A stretch of 64,000 nt of DNA from Sphingomonas_B tabacisoli (GCF_042678385.1 NZ_JBHUDY010000001.1:930001-994000); one strand, 5' to 3'; shown: positions 26,621-35,653, counted from the first letter of the stretch. Translations and numbers: made by a program. The notes: generated by a model from the letters alone, not told the origin.

Positions 26621-27013
26621 ATGCACCAGCTCCTGCAACCGCCCGGCTGGCCGCGCCCCAAGGGCTATGCAAACGGCATCGCCGCGAGCGGCCGGCTGGT
26701 GTTCACCGCCGGGGTGGTCGGCTGGAACGCGGAAGAGCGGTTCGAGCATGACGATCTCGCCGGCCAGTTCCGGCAAGTGCTGCTCAACACCCGCGCGATC
26801 CTGGCCGAGGGCGGGGCCGAGCCGGCGCATATCGTGCGTATGACCTGCTACGTCACCGACAAGCGCGAGTACGTCGATGCCCAAGTGGCGATCGGCGCGG
26901 CGTGGCGCGAGGTGTTCGGCAAGGTGTTCCCTTGCATGGCGGTGATCGAAGTTTCGGGGCTGGTCGAGGATGCGGCCAAGGTCGAGATTGAGACAACGGC
27001 GGTGGTGCCGTGA
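26621..27013 (+). CDS. Rid (YjgF/YER057c/UK114) family protein lacking the canonical arginine
   Basis: This 130-residue protein shows the Rid fold: GRLVFTAGVVGWN, QFRQVLLNTRAILAEGGA, IVRMTCYVTDKREY and an end with VEIETTAVV. Classical RidA hydrolyses enamine/imine intermediates using an arginine in a P-x-R-S-type motif; here that place reads FPCMAVIEV, so the arginine is missing. It may still act on an imine from a 2-amino-ring compound, as Rid proteins are known neighbours of 2-aminobenzoyl-CoA pathways, but the chemistry may differ. It overlaps the next gene by four bases. Confidence 0.87.
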   Translation: MHQLLQPPGWPRPKGYANGIAASGRLVFTAGVVGWNAEERFEHDDLAGQFRQVLLNTRAILAEGGAEPAHIVRMTCYVTDKREYVDAQVAIGAAWREVFGKVFPCMAVIEVSGLVEDAAKVEIETTAVVP

Positions 27014-29376
27014 AGATCGCCGTCATCGGCGGGGGTCCGGGCGGGCTCTATTTCGCGCTGCTGACGAAAAAGCGCCTGCCCGACTGCACCATCGACGTTT
27101 ACGAACAGAACCGCGCCGACGACACATTCGGCTTCGGCGTCGTGTTCTCCGACGAGACGCTCGACGAGTTCCTGAGCGCGGACCCGGACTCCTACGATGC
27201 GATCCGGGCGAACTTCGCCTGGTGGGACGATATCGCCATCGAGCATGCGGGCGACCGCACCGTCGTCGGCGGTAACGGTTTCGCCGGCTGTTCGCGGCAG
27301 ACCTTGTTGCGGCTGCTGCAGGAGCGCTGCGCCGCGCTGGGCGTCGGCCTGCACTTTCAAGAACATGTCGATCCCGCCGAGATCGAAACCCGCTTCGCCG
27401 ATTGCGATCTGGTCGTCGTCGCGGAAGGGGTGAACAGCCCAATCCGCGCCGCCAATGCCGAGGCGTTCGGCGTGCGAGCAGTCGAGACACGCAATAAATT
27501 CTGCTGGCTCGGCTCGACGCGCCCGCTCGACGCCTTCACCTTCTTCTTCGTGGCGACCGAACTCGGTCACTTCTGCGCGCACACCTACCAGTATGAACAG
27601 GGTCATTCGACCTGGGTGATCGAGACGACGCCGGAGACCTGGGCGGCCCACGGCTTCGACGGGATGAGCGAGGAGGAAAGCGCGCGGGCGCTGGAGGCGA
27701 TCTTCGCCGGGCCGCTCGGCGAGCATGGCTTCATCACCAATCGCTCGATCTGGCGGAGCTTTCAGACGATCAGTTGCGCGTCATGGCGCGCGGGCCAAAT
27801 GGTGCTGCTGGGCGACGCGAAGGCGACGGCGCACTGGTCGATCGGCTCTGGCACCAAGCTGGCGATGGAATGCGCCGCGGCGCTGTCCGATGCGGTCGTC
27901 GTGCATCAGTCGAACCTCGATGCCGTGGTTGCCAATTACGAACGCACGCGGCGGACGCCGGTCGAGATCACCCAGCACAACGCGCAAGTGTCGCTGGGCT
28001 GGTTCGAGGACATGCCGCTCCATTGGTGCAAGCCGCGCTATCAATTCGCCTTCTCGCTGATGTCGCGCGCCAAGGCGCTGACCTGGGACAATATCGGTCT
28101 GCGCGATCCCGCGTTCCTGAAGGTGGTCGAGGACGAATTCTACGCCCGATATCGACATCGGACCGGCCGTGATCCGTCGGATCGGCCAACGCCAATGTTC
28201 ACCCCGTTCGACCTGCGCGGCCTGACGATTCCGAACCGCGTCGTGATGGCGCCGATGGCGCAATATAGCGCGATCGAGGGAGACCTGACGCCATGGCATT
28301 TCAGCCACTACAGCGCGCGGGCGCTGGGTGGAGCGGGGCTGATCTTCACCGAGATGACCTGCCCCACGCCCGATGCACGGATCACCACCGGCTGCACCGG
28401 CCTATGGAGCGATGCGCAGGAAGCGGACTGGACGCGGCTGGTCGGCTTCATCCACGCGGCGACGCCGGCCAAGGTCGCGCTGCAGCTCGGCCATGCCGGG
28501 CGCAAGGGTTCGACGAATGTGCCGGAGCTGGGCGAAAACCTGCCGATGGCCGAGGGCAATTGGCCAGTCTTCTCGGCCTCGCCATTGCCTTACTTCGACA
28601 ATGCCTCGCCGGTGCCGATCGAGCTCGACCGTGCACGGATGCACGACATTCGCGACAGTTTCGTCGCCTCCGCGGTGCGAGGCGCGCGCGCCGGGTTCGA
28701 CATGCTCGAACTGCACGCGGCGCACGGCTATCTGCTGGCGAGCTTCCTCTCGCCACTGACCAACCGCCGCACCGACGATTATGGCGGCAGCGCCCTCAAC
28801 CGCGCCCGCTTCCCCTTGGAAGTGTTCATGGCGATGCGGGAGGTCTGGCCGGCGGACCGGCCGATGTCGGTGCGCCTGTCCTGTTCGGATTGGGCGGAAG
28901 GCGGCATCACGCCCGAGGATGTCGCGATCATCGCCAAGGCTTTCAAAGCCGCCGGCGCCGACATCATCCACGCCTCGTCGGGTCAGACCGTGCCGTGGCA
29001 GAGGCCGGTCTATGGCCGCATGTGGCAGACGCCGTTCGCCGAGTTCATCCGCCTGACGGCCGCCATCCCGACTATCGCGGTCGGCGACATCACGATGCCG
29101 GAGCAGATCAACATGATCGTCGCCGCCGGCCGCGCGGATCTGTGCGCGCTCGCCCGGCCGATGCTCAACAATCCGTTCTTTGCGAGGGCTGCGGCCGGCC
29201 ATTACGGTGTTAGGACCGCCTGCGGTGTTTCGCTGGACTGGCCGGTCCAGCTCCGTTCGGGCGAATATCAGCTTTATCGGGAAGCGAAGAAGGTGAACGA
29301 GAAGCTGGCGGAGCTGAACGCCCGCGCCCGTCCGAACCGCCGTCATTATAGTCATGCGGAGCGGCAGCATGGATGA
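27010..29376 (+). CDS. Fused aryl-CoA FAD monooxygenase / Old Yellow Enzyme (2-aminobenzoyl-CoA monooxygenase/reductase or salicylyl-CoA 5-hydroxylase type)
   Basis: This 788-residue fusion has an N-terminal FAD hydroxylase domain (MKIAVIGGGPGGLYFALL; the second FAD motif VLLGDAKATAHWSIGSGTKL). From about residue 396 it has an NADH:flavin oxidoreductase domain (FDLRGLTIPNRVVMAPM, ALQLGHAGRKGS, HAAHGYLLASFLSPLTNRR). This architecture is known for 2-aminobenzoyl-CoA monooxygenase/reductase, which hydroxylates and then reduces the ring, and for salicylyl-CoA 5-hydroxylase. A CoA ligase follows at once and a Rid protein precedes, favouring the 2-amino substrate, but the sequence alone does not decide. 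It is cytoplasmic; the downstream ligase start lies eight bases inside its 3' end. Confidence 0.9.
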   Translation: MKIAVIGGGPGGLYFALLTKKRLPDCTIDVYEQNRADDTFGFGVVFSDETLDEFLSADPDSYDAIRANFAWWDDIAIEHAGDRTVVGGNGFAGCSRQTLLRLLQERCAALGVGLHFQEHVDPAEIETRFADCDLVVVAEGVNSPIRAANAEAFGVRAVETRNKFCWLGSTRPLDAFTFFFVATELGHFCAHTYQYEQGHSTWVIETTPETWAAHGFDGMSEEESARALEAIFAGPLGEHGFITNRSIWRSFQTISCASWRAGQMVLLGDAKATAHWSIGSGTKLAMECAAALSDAVVVHQSNLDAVVANYERTRRTPVEITQHNAQVSLGWFEDMPLHWCKPRYQFAFSLMSRAKALTWDNIGLRDPAFLKVVEDEFYARYRHRTGRDPSDRPTPMFTPFDLRGLTIPNRVVMAPMAQYSAIEGDLTPWHFSHYSARALGGAGLIFTEMTCPTPDARITTGCTGLWSDAQEADWTRLVGFIHAATPAKVALQLGHAGRKGSTNVPELGENLPMAEGNWPVFSASPLPYFDNASPVPIELDRARMHDIRDSFVASAVRGARAGFDMLELHAAHGYLLASFLSPLTNRRTDDYGGSALNRARFPLEVFMAMREVWPADRPMSVRLSCSDWAEGGITPEDVAIIAKAFKAAGADIIHASSGQTVPWQRPVYGRMWQTPFAEFIRLTAAIPTIAVGDITMPEQINMIVAAGRADLCALARPMLNNPFFARAAAGHYGVRTACGVSLDWPVQLRSGEYQLYREAKKVNEKLAELNARARPNRRHYSHAERQHG

Positions 29377-30883
29377 GCCCGCCTTTCCCGAAGACTTCAA
29401 CATGGCGGACTGGTTTCTGGCCGCGGGTGCGCCGGACAAGACGGCCATCCTCTTCGAAGGCCGGACGATCACCTACGCCGAGGTGCGGGACAAGGTGGAG
29501 CACGTCGCGCGGCGGCTCATCACGGAAGGATTGCTGCCCGAGCAGCGCGTGCTGGTCTGCATGCGCGACTGCCCGGAATTCGTCTATGCCTGGTTCGGCG
29601 CCATCAAGGCGGGCGCGGTGGTCACGCAGGTCAATCCGCTGCTGCCTTATACCGATTACGCCTACTATCTGGATTATGTGAAACCGCAGTTCGCGTTCGT
29701 AGATGATGCGAGCGCGGAGGCGTTCGGGGCGGCGGCGAAGCGGTCGCGGCACGGGCGGGGCGTCATCGGCAATTTCGAAAGCTGGCTGTCCGGCCCGATC
29801 TCGCCCGATGCAGAGCCCTGGCCGACGCGGCGCGACGACCCGGCCGTGTGGCTATTCACCAGCGGCTCGACGGGCAAGAGCAAGGCTGCCGTCCACAGCC
29901 ACGGCCACTTCCCGTTCAACACCGAAGTCTATGCCAAGCGCTTCATCGGCATGCACCCCGACGACGTGACGATCTCCGGTGCGCGGCTGTATTTCGGCTA
30001 TGCGACCGGCACCAACCTGATGTTCCCGTTCGCGGCCGGCGCGACCACGATCCTGTTCCGCGAACAGCCGAGCGCGGAACTGCTGTTCGATCTGATCGAG
30101 CGGCATCGGCCGACGGTGTTCACCAGCGTGCCGACGCTCATTCACAGGATGCTGGAAAGCGACCGTCGTGGCGACCTCTCCAGTCTCCGCTTCATGTGGA
30201 GCGCGGGCGAGGCTTTGCCGCGCGAATTGCACGATCGCTGGGATGAGGCGTTCGGCGTCCCGATCGTCGACGGCATCGGCAGCGCCGAGAGCTTCCACAT
30301 CTATATCAGCAACCATCCCGACGACATCCGGCCGGGAAGTCTCGGCAGATTGGTGCCCGGCTATGAGGCCAAGCTGCTGGACGATGACGGCCAGCAAGTC
30401 ACTCAAGGCGATGTCGGCACGCTGTGGCTGAAAGGGGCGTCAGCAGCGCTCTGCTATCACGCCGACTATGCCAAGTCGGTCGAGCATCTGCGCGGCGGCT
30501 GGATCGTCAGTGGCGACAAATTCCGCCAGGATGCGGAGGGCTATTGGTATTACGAGGGCCGGGGCGACGACCTGATCAAATCGGGCGGCATCTATGTCAG
30601 CCCGATCGAGGTCGAGAACGTCCTTGCCCAGCACGCAGCGGTCGGCGAGTGCTGCGTGCTGGGGCAGAGGGACGAGGCAGGTCTCGAAAAGCCGGTGGCC
30701 ATCGTGCTGCCGCGCGCTGGCGCCGAGGCTTCAGCCGCGCTGGAAGCGGAGCTGATCGCCTTCGCCCGCGAGCGGCTCGTCCATTACAAGGCGCCGCGCG
30801 CGGTGCTATTCGCCGACGCGCCGCTGCCGCGCAACGACCGCGACAAGCTCGACCGCAAGACATTGAAAATACGGTTCGGATGA
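29369..30883 (+). CDS. Benzoate-CoA-ligase-family enzyme (probably 2-aminobenzoate or salicylate CoA ligase)
   Basis: This 504-residue ATP-dependent ligase of the ANL superfamily has the P-loop-like motif WLFTSGSTGKSKAAVHSH and the A8-type region GGWIVSGDKFRQDAEGYWYY followed by GRGDDLIKSGGIYVSPIEVE. It ends with PLPRNDRDKLDRKTLK, holding the catalytic lysine. The aromatic-acid type of sequence (FGYATGTNLMFPF, IGSAESFHIYISN) matches benzoate-CoA ligases. It would activate the acid for the upstream monooxygenase/OYE fusion. The ATG at 29369 has GGAG seven bases upstream and overlaps the previous gene by eight bases. Confidence 0.9.
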   Translation: MDEPAFPEDFNMADWFLAAGAPDKTAILFEGRTITYAEVRDKVEHVARRLITEGLLPEQRVLVCMRDCPEFVYAWFGAIKAGAVVTQVNPLLPYTDYAYYLDYVKPQFAFVDDASAEAFGAAAKRSRHGRGVIGNFESWLSGPISPDAEPWPTRRDDPAVWLFTSGSTGKSKAAVHSHGHFPFNTEVYAKRFIGMHPDDVTISGARLYFGYATGTNLMFPFAAGATTILFREQPSAELLFDLIERHRPTVFTSVPTLIHRMLESDRRGDLSSLRFMWSAGEALPRELHDRWDEAFGVPIVDGIGSAESFHIYISNHPDDIRPGSLGRLVPGYEAKLLDDDGQQVTQGDVGTLWLKGASAALCYHADYAKSVEHLRGGWIVSGDKFRQDAEGYWYYEGRGDDLIKSGGIYVSPIEVENVLAQHAAVGECCVLGQRDEAGLEKPVAIVLPRAGAEASAALEAELIAFARERLVHYKAPRAVLFADAPLPRNDRDKLDRKTLKIRFG

Positions 30884-30974
30884 AGCCAGCGCGGCCATCG
30901 CCTCGAACACTGTTAATCTCTGATTTGCTGGCGAATTCTTCCAATAATGTCGTTTTTATCCAATACGGAATTTA

Positions 30975-30995
30975 ACAGATCGGTAACCAATCTGT
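30975..30995. promoter_or_regulatory. 21-bp near-palindrome in the gap after the aryl-CoA operon
   Basis: The 200-bp gap 30884-31082 holds no convincing gene. Within it, ACAGAT (30975-30980) and ATCTGT (30990-30995) flank CGGTAACCA, making a 21-bp palindrome with only one mismatched pair besides the centre. There is no T-run, so a protein-binding site for the downstream gene seems likelier than a terminator. The surrounding sequence is less GC-rich than average. Confidence 0.35.
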
Positions 30996-31082
30996 CAGGA
31001 GCAGGGGGGCTCCGGATATGGATGCACGTGGCGCGCTGGCGGGCGCGGCGCGGTGGCGTTTGCCCTTGGCAGGCGCCGCTGA

Positions 31083-31712
31083 ATGAGTGGGAGAGATCTG
31101 GCGGCAATCGAGCACATGCTTGGTGTCGTGGAAGCGTGCCTGCTCGAAACCTTCCCCGATGATTTCTACCGCCGCTGCGCCTTTTCCGCCTTCGGAATGC
31201 GCGCACTGCTGCGCGACGCCGGTGCCGACCCGGTGCTGGTTGGCGGCCAGTTCGCCGCGTTGGTGTCTGCGCCGGACGGATCGCGGCAGGCGCTGCAGGG
31301 GTTCCGATCGGGCAAGGAGCCCCACCCGCATTACTGGGTCGAAGCGAACGACCGCCTGATCGACCTTAGCCCGCATTTGCTGGCGTTCGGATCGGATTAT
31401 CCGATCCTGCCGATGCCCGCGCTTGCGTGGGAAATGAGCGCACCCCTGCCGGCCGCGTTCCGCTATCGCGCAAGGCAACGCTATCCCGACGATAGCCCGA
31501 TGAGCATCGATCCCGATCTCTGCGCACAGGCGGACGCTTTCGTTGCCCGGTGCCGCGCGGTGATCGCGGATGCCGAGCGCGCGCCGCGGCTGCAATGCTG
31601 GGTGGCGAGCAATTACGCGTCGCTGCTGGCTGCGGTCCAGCGCGGCGATGCCTGGGCGTCCGACGCAAAGCGTTTCGAGCAGGTGGCGCAGAACCAGCCG
31701 ATGCCGTTCTGA
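31083..31712 (+). CDS. Transglutaminase-like protein, possibly DUF2026 family
   Basis: This 209-residue protein looks like a small papain-fold protein: FYRRCAFSAFGMRALLRDAG places Cys32 at the start of a helix, PHYWVEANDRLIDLSP supplies His83 and Asp94. The order Cys-His-Asp and spacing fit a transglutaminase-like catalytic triad as seen in DUF2026 proteins. No signal peptide is seen. Biochemical function is unknown. A weak hairpin (GAACGC...GCGTTC, 31723-31739) follows its stop before the aldo/keto reductase gene. Confidence 0.55.
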   Translation: MSGRDLAAIEHMLGVVEACLLETFPDDFYRRCAFSAFGMRALLRDAGADPVLVGGQFAALVSAPDGSRQALQGFRSGKEPHPHYWVEANDRLIDLSPHLLAFGSDYPILPMPALAWEMSAPLPAAFRYRARQRYPDDSPMSIDPDLCAQADAFVARCRAVIADAERAPRLQCWVASNYASLLAAVQRGDAWASDAKRFEQVAQNQPMPF

Positions 31713-31773
31713 ACGAGTGCTGGAACGCAATAGGCGTTCGGGCATAAAGGGCGGGCAGCAAAGGAGTCTCCCC

Positions 31774-32736
31774 ATGCGCTACCGCCAGCTCGGATCGAGC
31801 GATCTCCACGTGTCCGAAATCTCGTTGGGTTCCTGGCTCACCTTTGGCGTGGGCGTGGAGGCGGATCGCGCGGCGGCCTGCGTGCACCGGGCGCTCGATC
31901 TGGGCATCAACTTCATCGACACCGCCAACATCTACGGCCGCGGGGCGGCGGAGAGCTTTCTGGGCGAGGTGCTCAGCGGGGTCCCGCGCGACAAGTACAT
32001 CATCGCGACCAAGCTGTTCTTCCCGATGACGGAGACCGACCGCGGCCTGTCACGCGCGCAGGTCGAAAAGCAGCTCGATGCGTCGCTGAAGCGGCTGCGC
32101 GTGGATGTGATCGACCTGTATCAGTGCCACCGCCCCGATCCTGACACGCCGATCGAGGAGACGATGCTCGCTTTGACCGACGCGGTGAAGGCGGGGAAAG
32201 TGCGCTATCTCGGCTTTTCCGAATGGCCGGCGGAGCAGATTCGCGCGGCGCTCGCCGTTCCGGGTGCGGAGAAGTTCGTTTCCAGTCAGCCGCAATATTC
32301 GCTGCTGTGGCGCCGGCCGGAAGAGGAGATCATTCCGCTGTCGCGCGAGAACGGCATTTCGCAGATCGTCTGGTCGCCGCTCGCGCAAGGGGTCCTGACG
32401 GGCAAGTATCTTCCGGATGCGCCGCCGCCCGCAGGCACCCGCGCGACCAATGACGAGATGAACGGCTTCATTGACCGCTGGATGCAGCGCCCGGTGCTGG
32501 AGGCGGTGCAGCAGCTCAAGCCGCTCGCCCAACAGGCTGGGTTGACGCTCGGCCAGTTCGCGCTCGCCTGGGTGTTGAAGGAACCGAACGTCGCCTCCGC
32601 GATCATCGGCGCGAGCCGGCCCGAGCAGGTCGAGGAAAACGCGGCGGCCTCCGGTGCGCACGTCGATCCGGCGCTGTTCGCCGACGCGGAGCGCATCGCT
32701 GCCGAGGCGCTGGAGCGAACGCGGCAGCTTGCGTGA
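31774..32736 (+). CDS. Aldo/keto reductase
   Basis: This 320-residue NADPH-dependent oxidoreductase has the AKR barrel with catalytic Asp and Tyr in NFIDTANIYGRG, Lys in YIIATKLFFP and His in DLYQCHRPDPDTP. VWSPLAQGVLTGKY and the cofactor segment AIIGASRPEQVEENAAA follow. It resembles the potassium-channel beta-subunit-like/YghZ branch acting on small carbonyls such as methylglyoxal. AAGGAG lies eight bases before the ATG at 31774. It appears to stand alone, with the TPR gene following after 28 bp. Confidence 0.92.
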   Translation: MRYRQLGSSDLHVSEISLGSWLTFGVGVEADRAAACVHRALDLGINFIDTANIYGRGAAESFLGEVLSGVPRDKYIIATKLFFPMTETDRGLSRAQVEKQLDASLKRLRVDVIDLYQCHRPDPDTPIEETMLALTDAVKAGKVRYLGFSEWPAEQIRAALAVPGAEKFVSSQPQYSLLWRRPEEEIIPLSRENGISQIVWSPLAQGVLTGKYLPDAPPPAGTRATNDEMNGFIDRWMQRPVLEAVQQLKPLAQQAGLTLGQFALAWVLKEPNVASAIIGASRPEQVEENAAASGAHVDPALFADAERIAAEALERTRQLA

Positions 32737-32764
32737 CGGCGCGGCGGCCGTAACAGAGGCCGCC

Positions 32765-34564
32765 ATGCTTCGTCCGCTTTCCCCGACCGACCTGCGCGAC
32801 CTCCAGTCGATCAATGCCCAGCTCCAGTCCGGCGACGCCGCCGGCGCGCTCCTTCGCCTCGATGCGCTGCCCACACACAGCCGCGAGCACCAGAACGGCC
32901 TGTTCCTGCGGGCGCTGGTGCTGCAGGGGCTTGGCCGCTGGACGGATGCGCGGGACACGTTTGAACAGGCGCTCGCTCTGTCGCCGGATCATCCGGGCCT
33001 GTGGAACAGCTACGGCAATTTGCTCGACGATCTCGGCGAGAGCGACAAGGCCGTAGACGCGCTGCAGAAGGCGACGGCGCTGCAACCCAACAATAACGAT
33101 TTCCGGATCAATCTCGGCATCGTGGCGACCAGCGCCGGGCAGTTCGACATCGCCGAAGCGGCGCTGGGGCAGGCCATTCGCGCCGCTCCAGGCGTGGCGC
33201 GCGGCTGGTCGGCGCTTGGGGCGCTCGAGCAGAAGCGCGGCAACGCGGACACGGCGGCGCAAACCTACCGCCGCGCTCTCGAAGTCGACGCGGAGGACAT
33301 TCGCAGCCGGCACAATCTGGCCGTCGTGCTGCGCGAGGAAGACCGGCCGGAGGAGGCCCTGGAGATCGCGGAGACGGGGTTGCGGATGGGCCCGGTGCCG
33401 CCCGAGACCGCGACCTTGCGCGCGCATCTGCTGGGCGATGTCGGCCGGCACGACGAAGCGGCCGACGAGTATCGCAATATCGTCCAGCAAGTGCCCGAAC
33501 AGCTCGACGCGCACGAGACGCTGGCGAGACTGCTGCCGCAGATCGGGCGGGGATCGGAAGCGCTGTCCGCCTATCATGGCGCGCTCCGGGCACGGCCTCA
33601 TTCGGAAGCCCTGTGGGGATCGGCGCTGCGCTCGGCTCTGGCCGTTCAGGACTATGTCCAGCTCGCCGCCTGGGGGCAGGAAGCGGAAGGGCTGATCGGT
33701 CCGCAGCCCGACCTCCGAATCATGCGCGCCGTGGCGCTGTCGCGCATGGGCAACCATCATCGGGCGATCGCGCTGCTCAGGGAAGTGATAGACGCTGCGC
33801 CAGACCATGCTCGTGCGCATCAGCATCTCGCGCATTGCCTGACCGCGGCGGGCGACCCGAAGCAGGCCGAGGCCCACGCGCTCAAGGCGACACAGCTCGA
33901 TCCGTTCGATCAGGCGCCCTGGGCGTTGCTGACAATCATCTGGCGGCTGCTGAACGACACGCGCGAATTCTGGCTGGCCGATTACCAGCGGCTGGTGACG
34001 CCGGTCGACCTCGACGCCGCGCCGGGCTTCTTCGACGAGCTGGCCGAGCGGCTCACTGCCATGCACACGACGCGCGACCATCCGGCCGATCGGTCGCTTC
34101 GCGGCGGCACGCAGACGCGCGGACGATTGTTCGACCGCAAGGACCCGTTGATCGACCGTCTGAAAGCGCAGATCAGGACCGGCGTGCAGCAGGCGCTCCG
34201 CGGCTTGCCAGACGACCCGCGCCATCCGTTCCTGTCACGCAAGTCGGCCGGCATTTCGTTCGCCGAATCCTGGTCGGTGCGGCTTCGCAGCGAAGGCTTT
34301 CACATCGGCCACATCCACCAAAACGGCTGGATGAGCTCGGCGCTCTACGTCAGTCTGCCGCCGGACGTGGGGCGGGGCGAGGCCGGAGCGCTTACCTTCG
34401 GCGCTTCCGACCCGGCGCTCGCCGTCGACCTGCCCACGCGGCGGGTGGAGAAGCCGCAGGTCGGACGGCTGGTGCTGTTCCCGTCCTATTTCTGGCACGG
34501 TACCTTGCCATTCGAGAGCGAGCAGCCGCGCCTCACCGTCGCCTTCGACGCGCTGCCGGCGTAA
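32765..34564 (+). CDS. TPR protein with C-terminal putative 2-oxoglutarate/Fe(II) oxygenase domain
   Basis: This 599-residue protein has about ten tetratricopeptide repeats through residue ~400 (for example WNSYGNLLDDLGESDKAVDA and GWSALGALEQKRGNADTAAQ). A putative 2OG-Fe(II) oxygenase domain follows: FHIGHIHQNGWMSSALYVSL with the first metal histidines, and GRLVLFPSYFWHGTLPF with the distal His, ending in an Arg-containing strand. TPR-oxygenase proteins of this kind are frequent in sphingomonads, often near TonB receptors; targets are unknown. No signal peptide is seen. A strong hairpin begins at its stop codon. Confidence 0.85.
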   Translation: MLRPLSPTDLRDLQSINAQLQSGDAAGALLRLDALPTHSREHQNGLFLRALVLQGLGRWTDARDTFEQALALSPDHPGLWNSYGNLLDDLGESDKAVDALQKATALQPNNNDFRINLGIVATSAGQFDIAEAALGQAIRAAPGVARGWSALGALEQKRGNADTAAQTYRRALEVDAEDIRSRHNLAVVLREEDRPEEALEIAETGLRMGPVPPETATLRAHLLGDVGRHDEAADEYRNIVQQVPEQLDAHETLARLLPQIGRGSEALSAYHGALRARPHSEALWGSALRSALAVQDYVQLAAWGQEAEGLIGPQPDLRIMRAVALSRMGNHHRAIALLREVIDAAPDHARAHQHLAHCLTAAGDPKQAEAHALKATQLDPFDQAPWALLTIIWRLLNDTREFWLADYQRLVTPVDLDAAPGFFDELAERLTAMHTTRDHPADRSLRGGTQTRGRLFDRKDPLIDRLKAQIRTGVQQALRGLPDDPRHPFLSRKSAGISFAESWSVRLRSEGFHIGHIHQNGWMSSALYVSLPPDVGRGEAGALTFGASDPALAVDLPTRRVEKPQVGRLVLFPSYFWHGTLPFESEQPRLTVAFDALPA

Positions 34565-34596
34565 CGGGGCGGTCCTCCCCTTGACGACCGCCCCGT
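34564..34596. terminator. Probable bidirectional terminator hairpin
   Basis: A perfect 11-bp stem, ACGGGGCGGTC (34564-34574) with GACCGCCCCGT (34586-34596), separates the TPR gene from the convergent helical-repeat gene whose stop is at 34618. A second short palindrome CGCGGCGCCGCG follows. There is no strong T-run. Confidence 0.6.
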
Positions 34597-34617
34597 CCGT
34601 CGCGGCGCCGCGGCGGA

Positions 34618-35502
34618 TCAATAGCGCATGCTGATTTCCATGACGTCGGACGCGCTGGGGTTCGGCTTGCCGTGCGCGATCGCGCGCTTCACCGCTTCGG
34701 GCGAAATGCCGAGCGCGCGGAAGCTCTGCGCGTCGCTGGCCGAGCGGATGCGGGCGCCCGCCGCGCGCATCGTGCCGACATAGTCCGCGCTGACGTCCAA
34801 CGCCTTCAGCGAGGTCAGATCGCGCGCGCTCACGCCCGGCAGAGCCCGGCTCATCTCACGCACATAATCGGGCGTGACGCCGAGCGCCGTCACCGACAGC
34901 ACGTCCGACGCGCGCAGCGGCGCGCCAAGCAGCACCCGCAGCTCATGCACCACCTCGGGCCTGGCGTTCAGCGCGCGCATGCCGAGATAGTCGCTGAGGT
35001 CCGCGAACGCGCCCTCGCCATGCATTGCCGCAATATAGTCGCTGCGCACGTCGAGCAGCGGCAGCGCCAGCACGTTCGCGCGTTCCCGGAGGAGATCGTT
35101 CCTCACGCCCAGCGCCTGCACGCGCGCGAAGTACGCCGGGTCGGCCGCATAATGCAGCGTGCCCTGGCCCGTCCCGTTCGCGAACCGGCCGGTGAACGTC
35201 ACGGTCCCCGATTCCCGCCGCAACACGAACGTCACCGGCTTGCCCGTGCCGTAGAGCTCCGCCCCGGTCAGCCCGGCGAGGTCGGCAAGCGGCACGGAGA
35301 CGCCGAGCGTGCCATGCTCGCGCTCCATCACGTTGATGTGGAGCTCCGTCGGGTCTTTCTTGCCCACGGTCGCGGTCCAGGGCGCGTCCACCGCGAATGC
35401 CGCTTCCGCACGCGCGGTCGCGGTCACGGTCGCCGTTGCCTGGGGTTCCGCCGTCGCCGCGCCCAATCCCGCCAGCATCGCCATCGCTAAAGCCAATTTC
35501 AT
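34618..35502 (-). CDS. Secreted protein with repeated helical (S/P)DYV-type motifs
   Basis: This 294-residue protein has a signal peptide (MKLALAMAMLAGLGAATA), a beta-rich first half, then about five degenerate repeats such as VRSDYIAAMHGEG, VTPDYVREMSRAL, VSADYVGTMRAAG and ISPEAVKRAIAHG. Similar repeats occur at the C-terminus of some BlaR1/M56-like and regulatory envelope proteins, but no protease motif is present here. GCGGAGGACCC before the ATG at 35502 settles the start over the longer frame. It converges on the TPR gene and is divergent from asd. Function unknown. Confidence 0.75.
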   Translation of the reverse strand: MKLALAMAMLAGLGAATAEPQATATVTATARAEAAFAVDAPWTATVGKKDPTELHINVMEREHGTLGVSVPLADLAGLTGAELYGTGKPVTFVLRRESGTVTFTGRFANGTGQGTLHYAADPAYFARVQALGVRNDLLRERANVLALPLLDVRSDYIAAMHGEGAFADLSDYLGMRALNARPEVVHELRVLLGAPLRASDVLSVTALGVTPDYVREMSRALPGVSARDLTSLKALDVSADYVGTMRAAGARIRSASDAQSFRALGISPEAVKRAIAHGKPNPSASDVMEISMRY

Positions 35503-35653
35503 CGGGTCCTCCGCTTTTTCTTTCTGGCCTTCACGCAAAAGCCGGGCCAAAGCGCTGGCCCACGGATTTCCGCGGGTTTTCGACTACGAGTGTAATCGAA
35601 CTGTCCGCACATGAACATGCAAAAGTCCGGATGCGGACGTTTTGGAGGACGTT

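Noticed and set aside
30884..31082. A small gene in the gap after the CoA ligase
   Set aside because: Frames there lack a ribosome-binding site with a suitable start and show no protein-like pattern.
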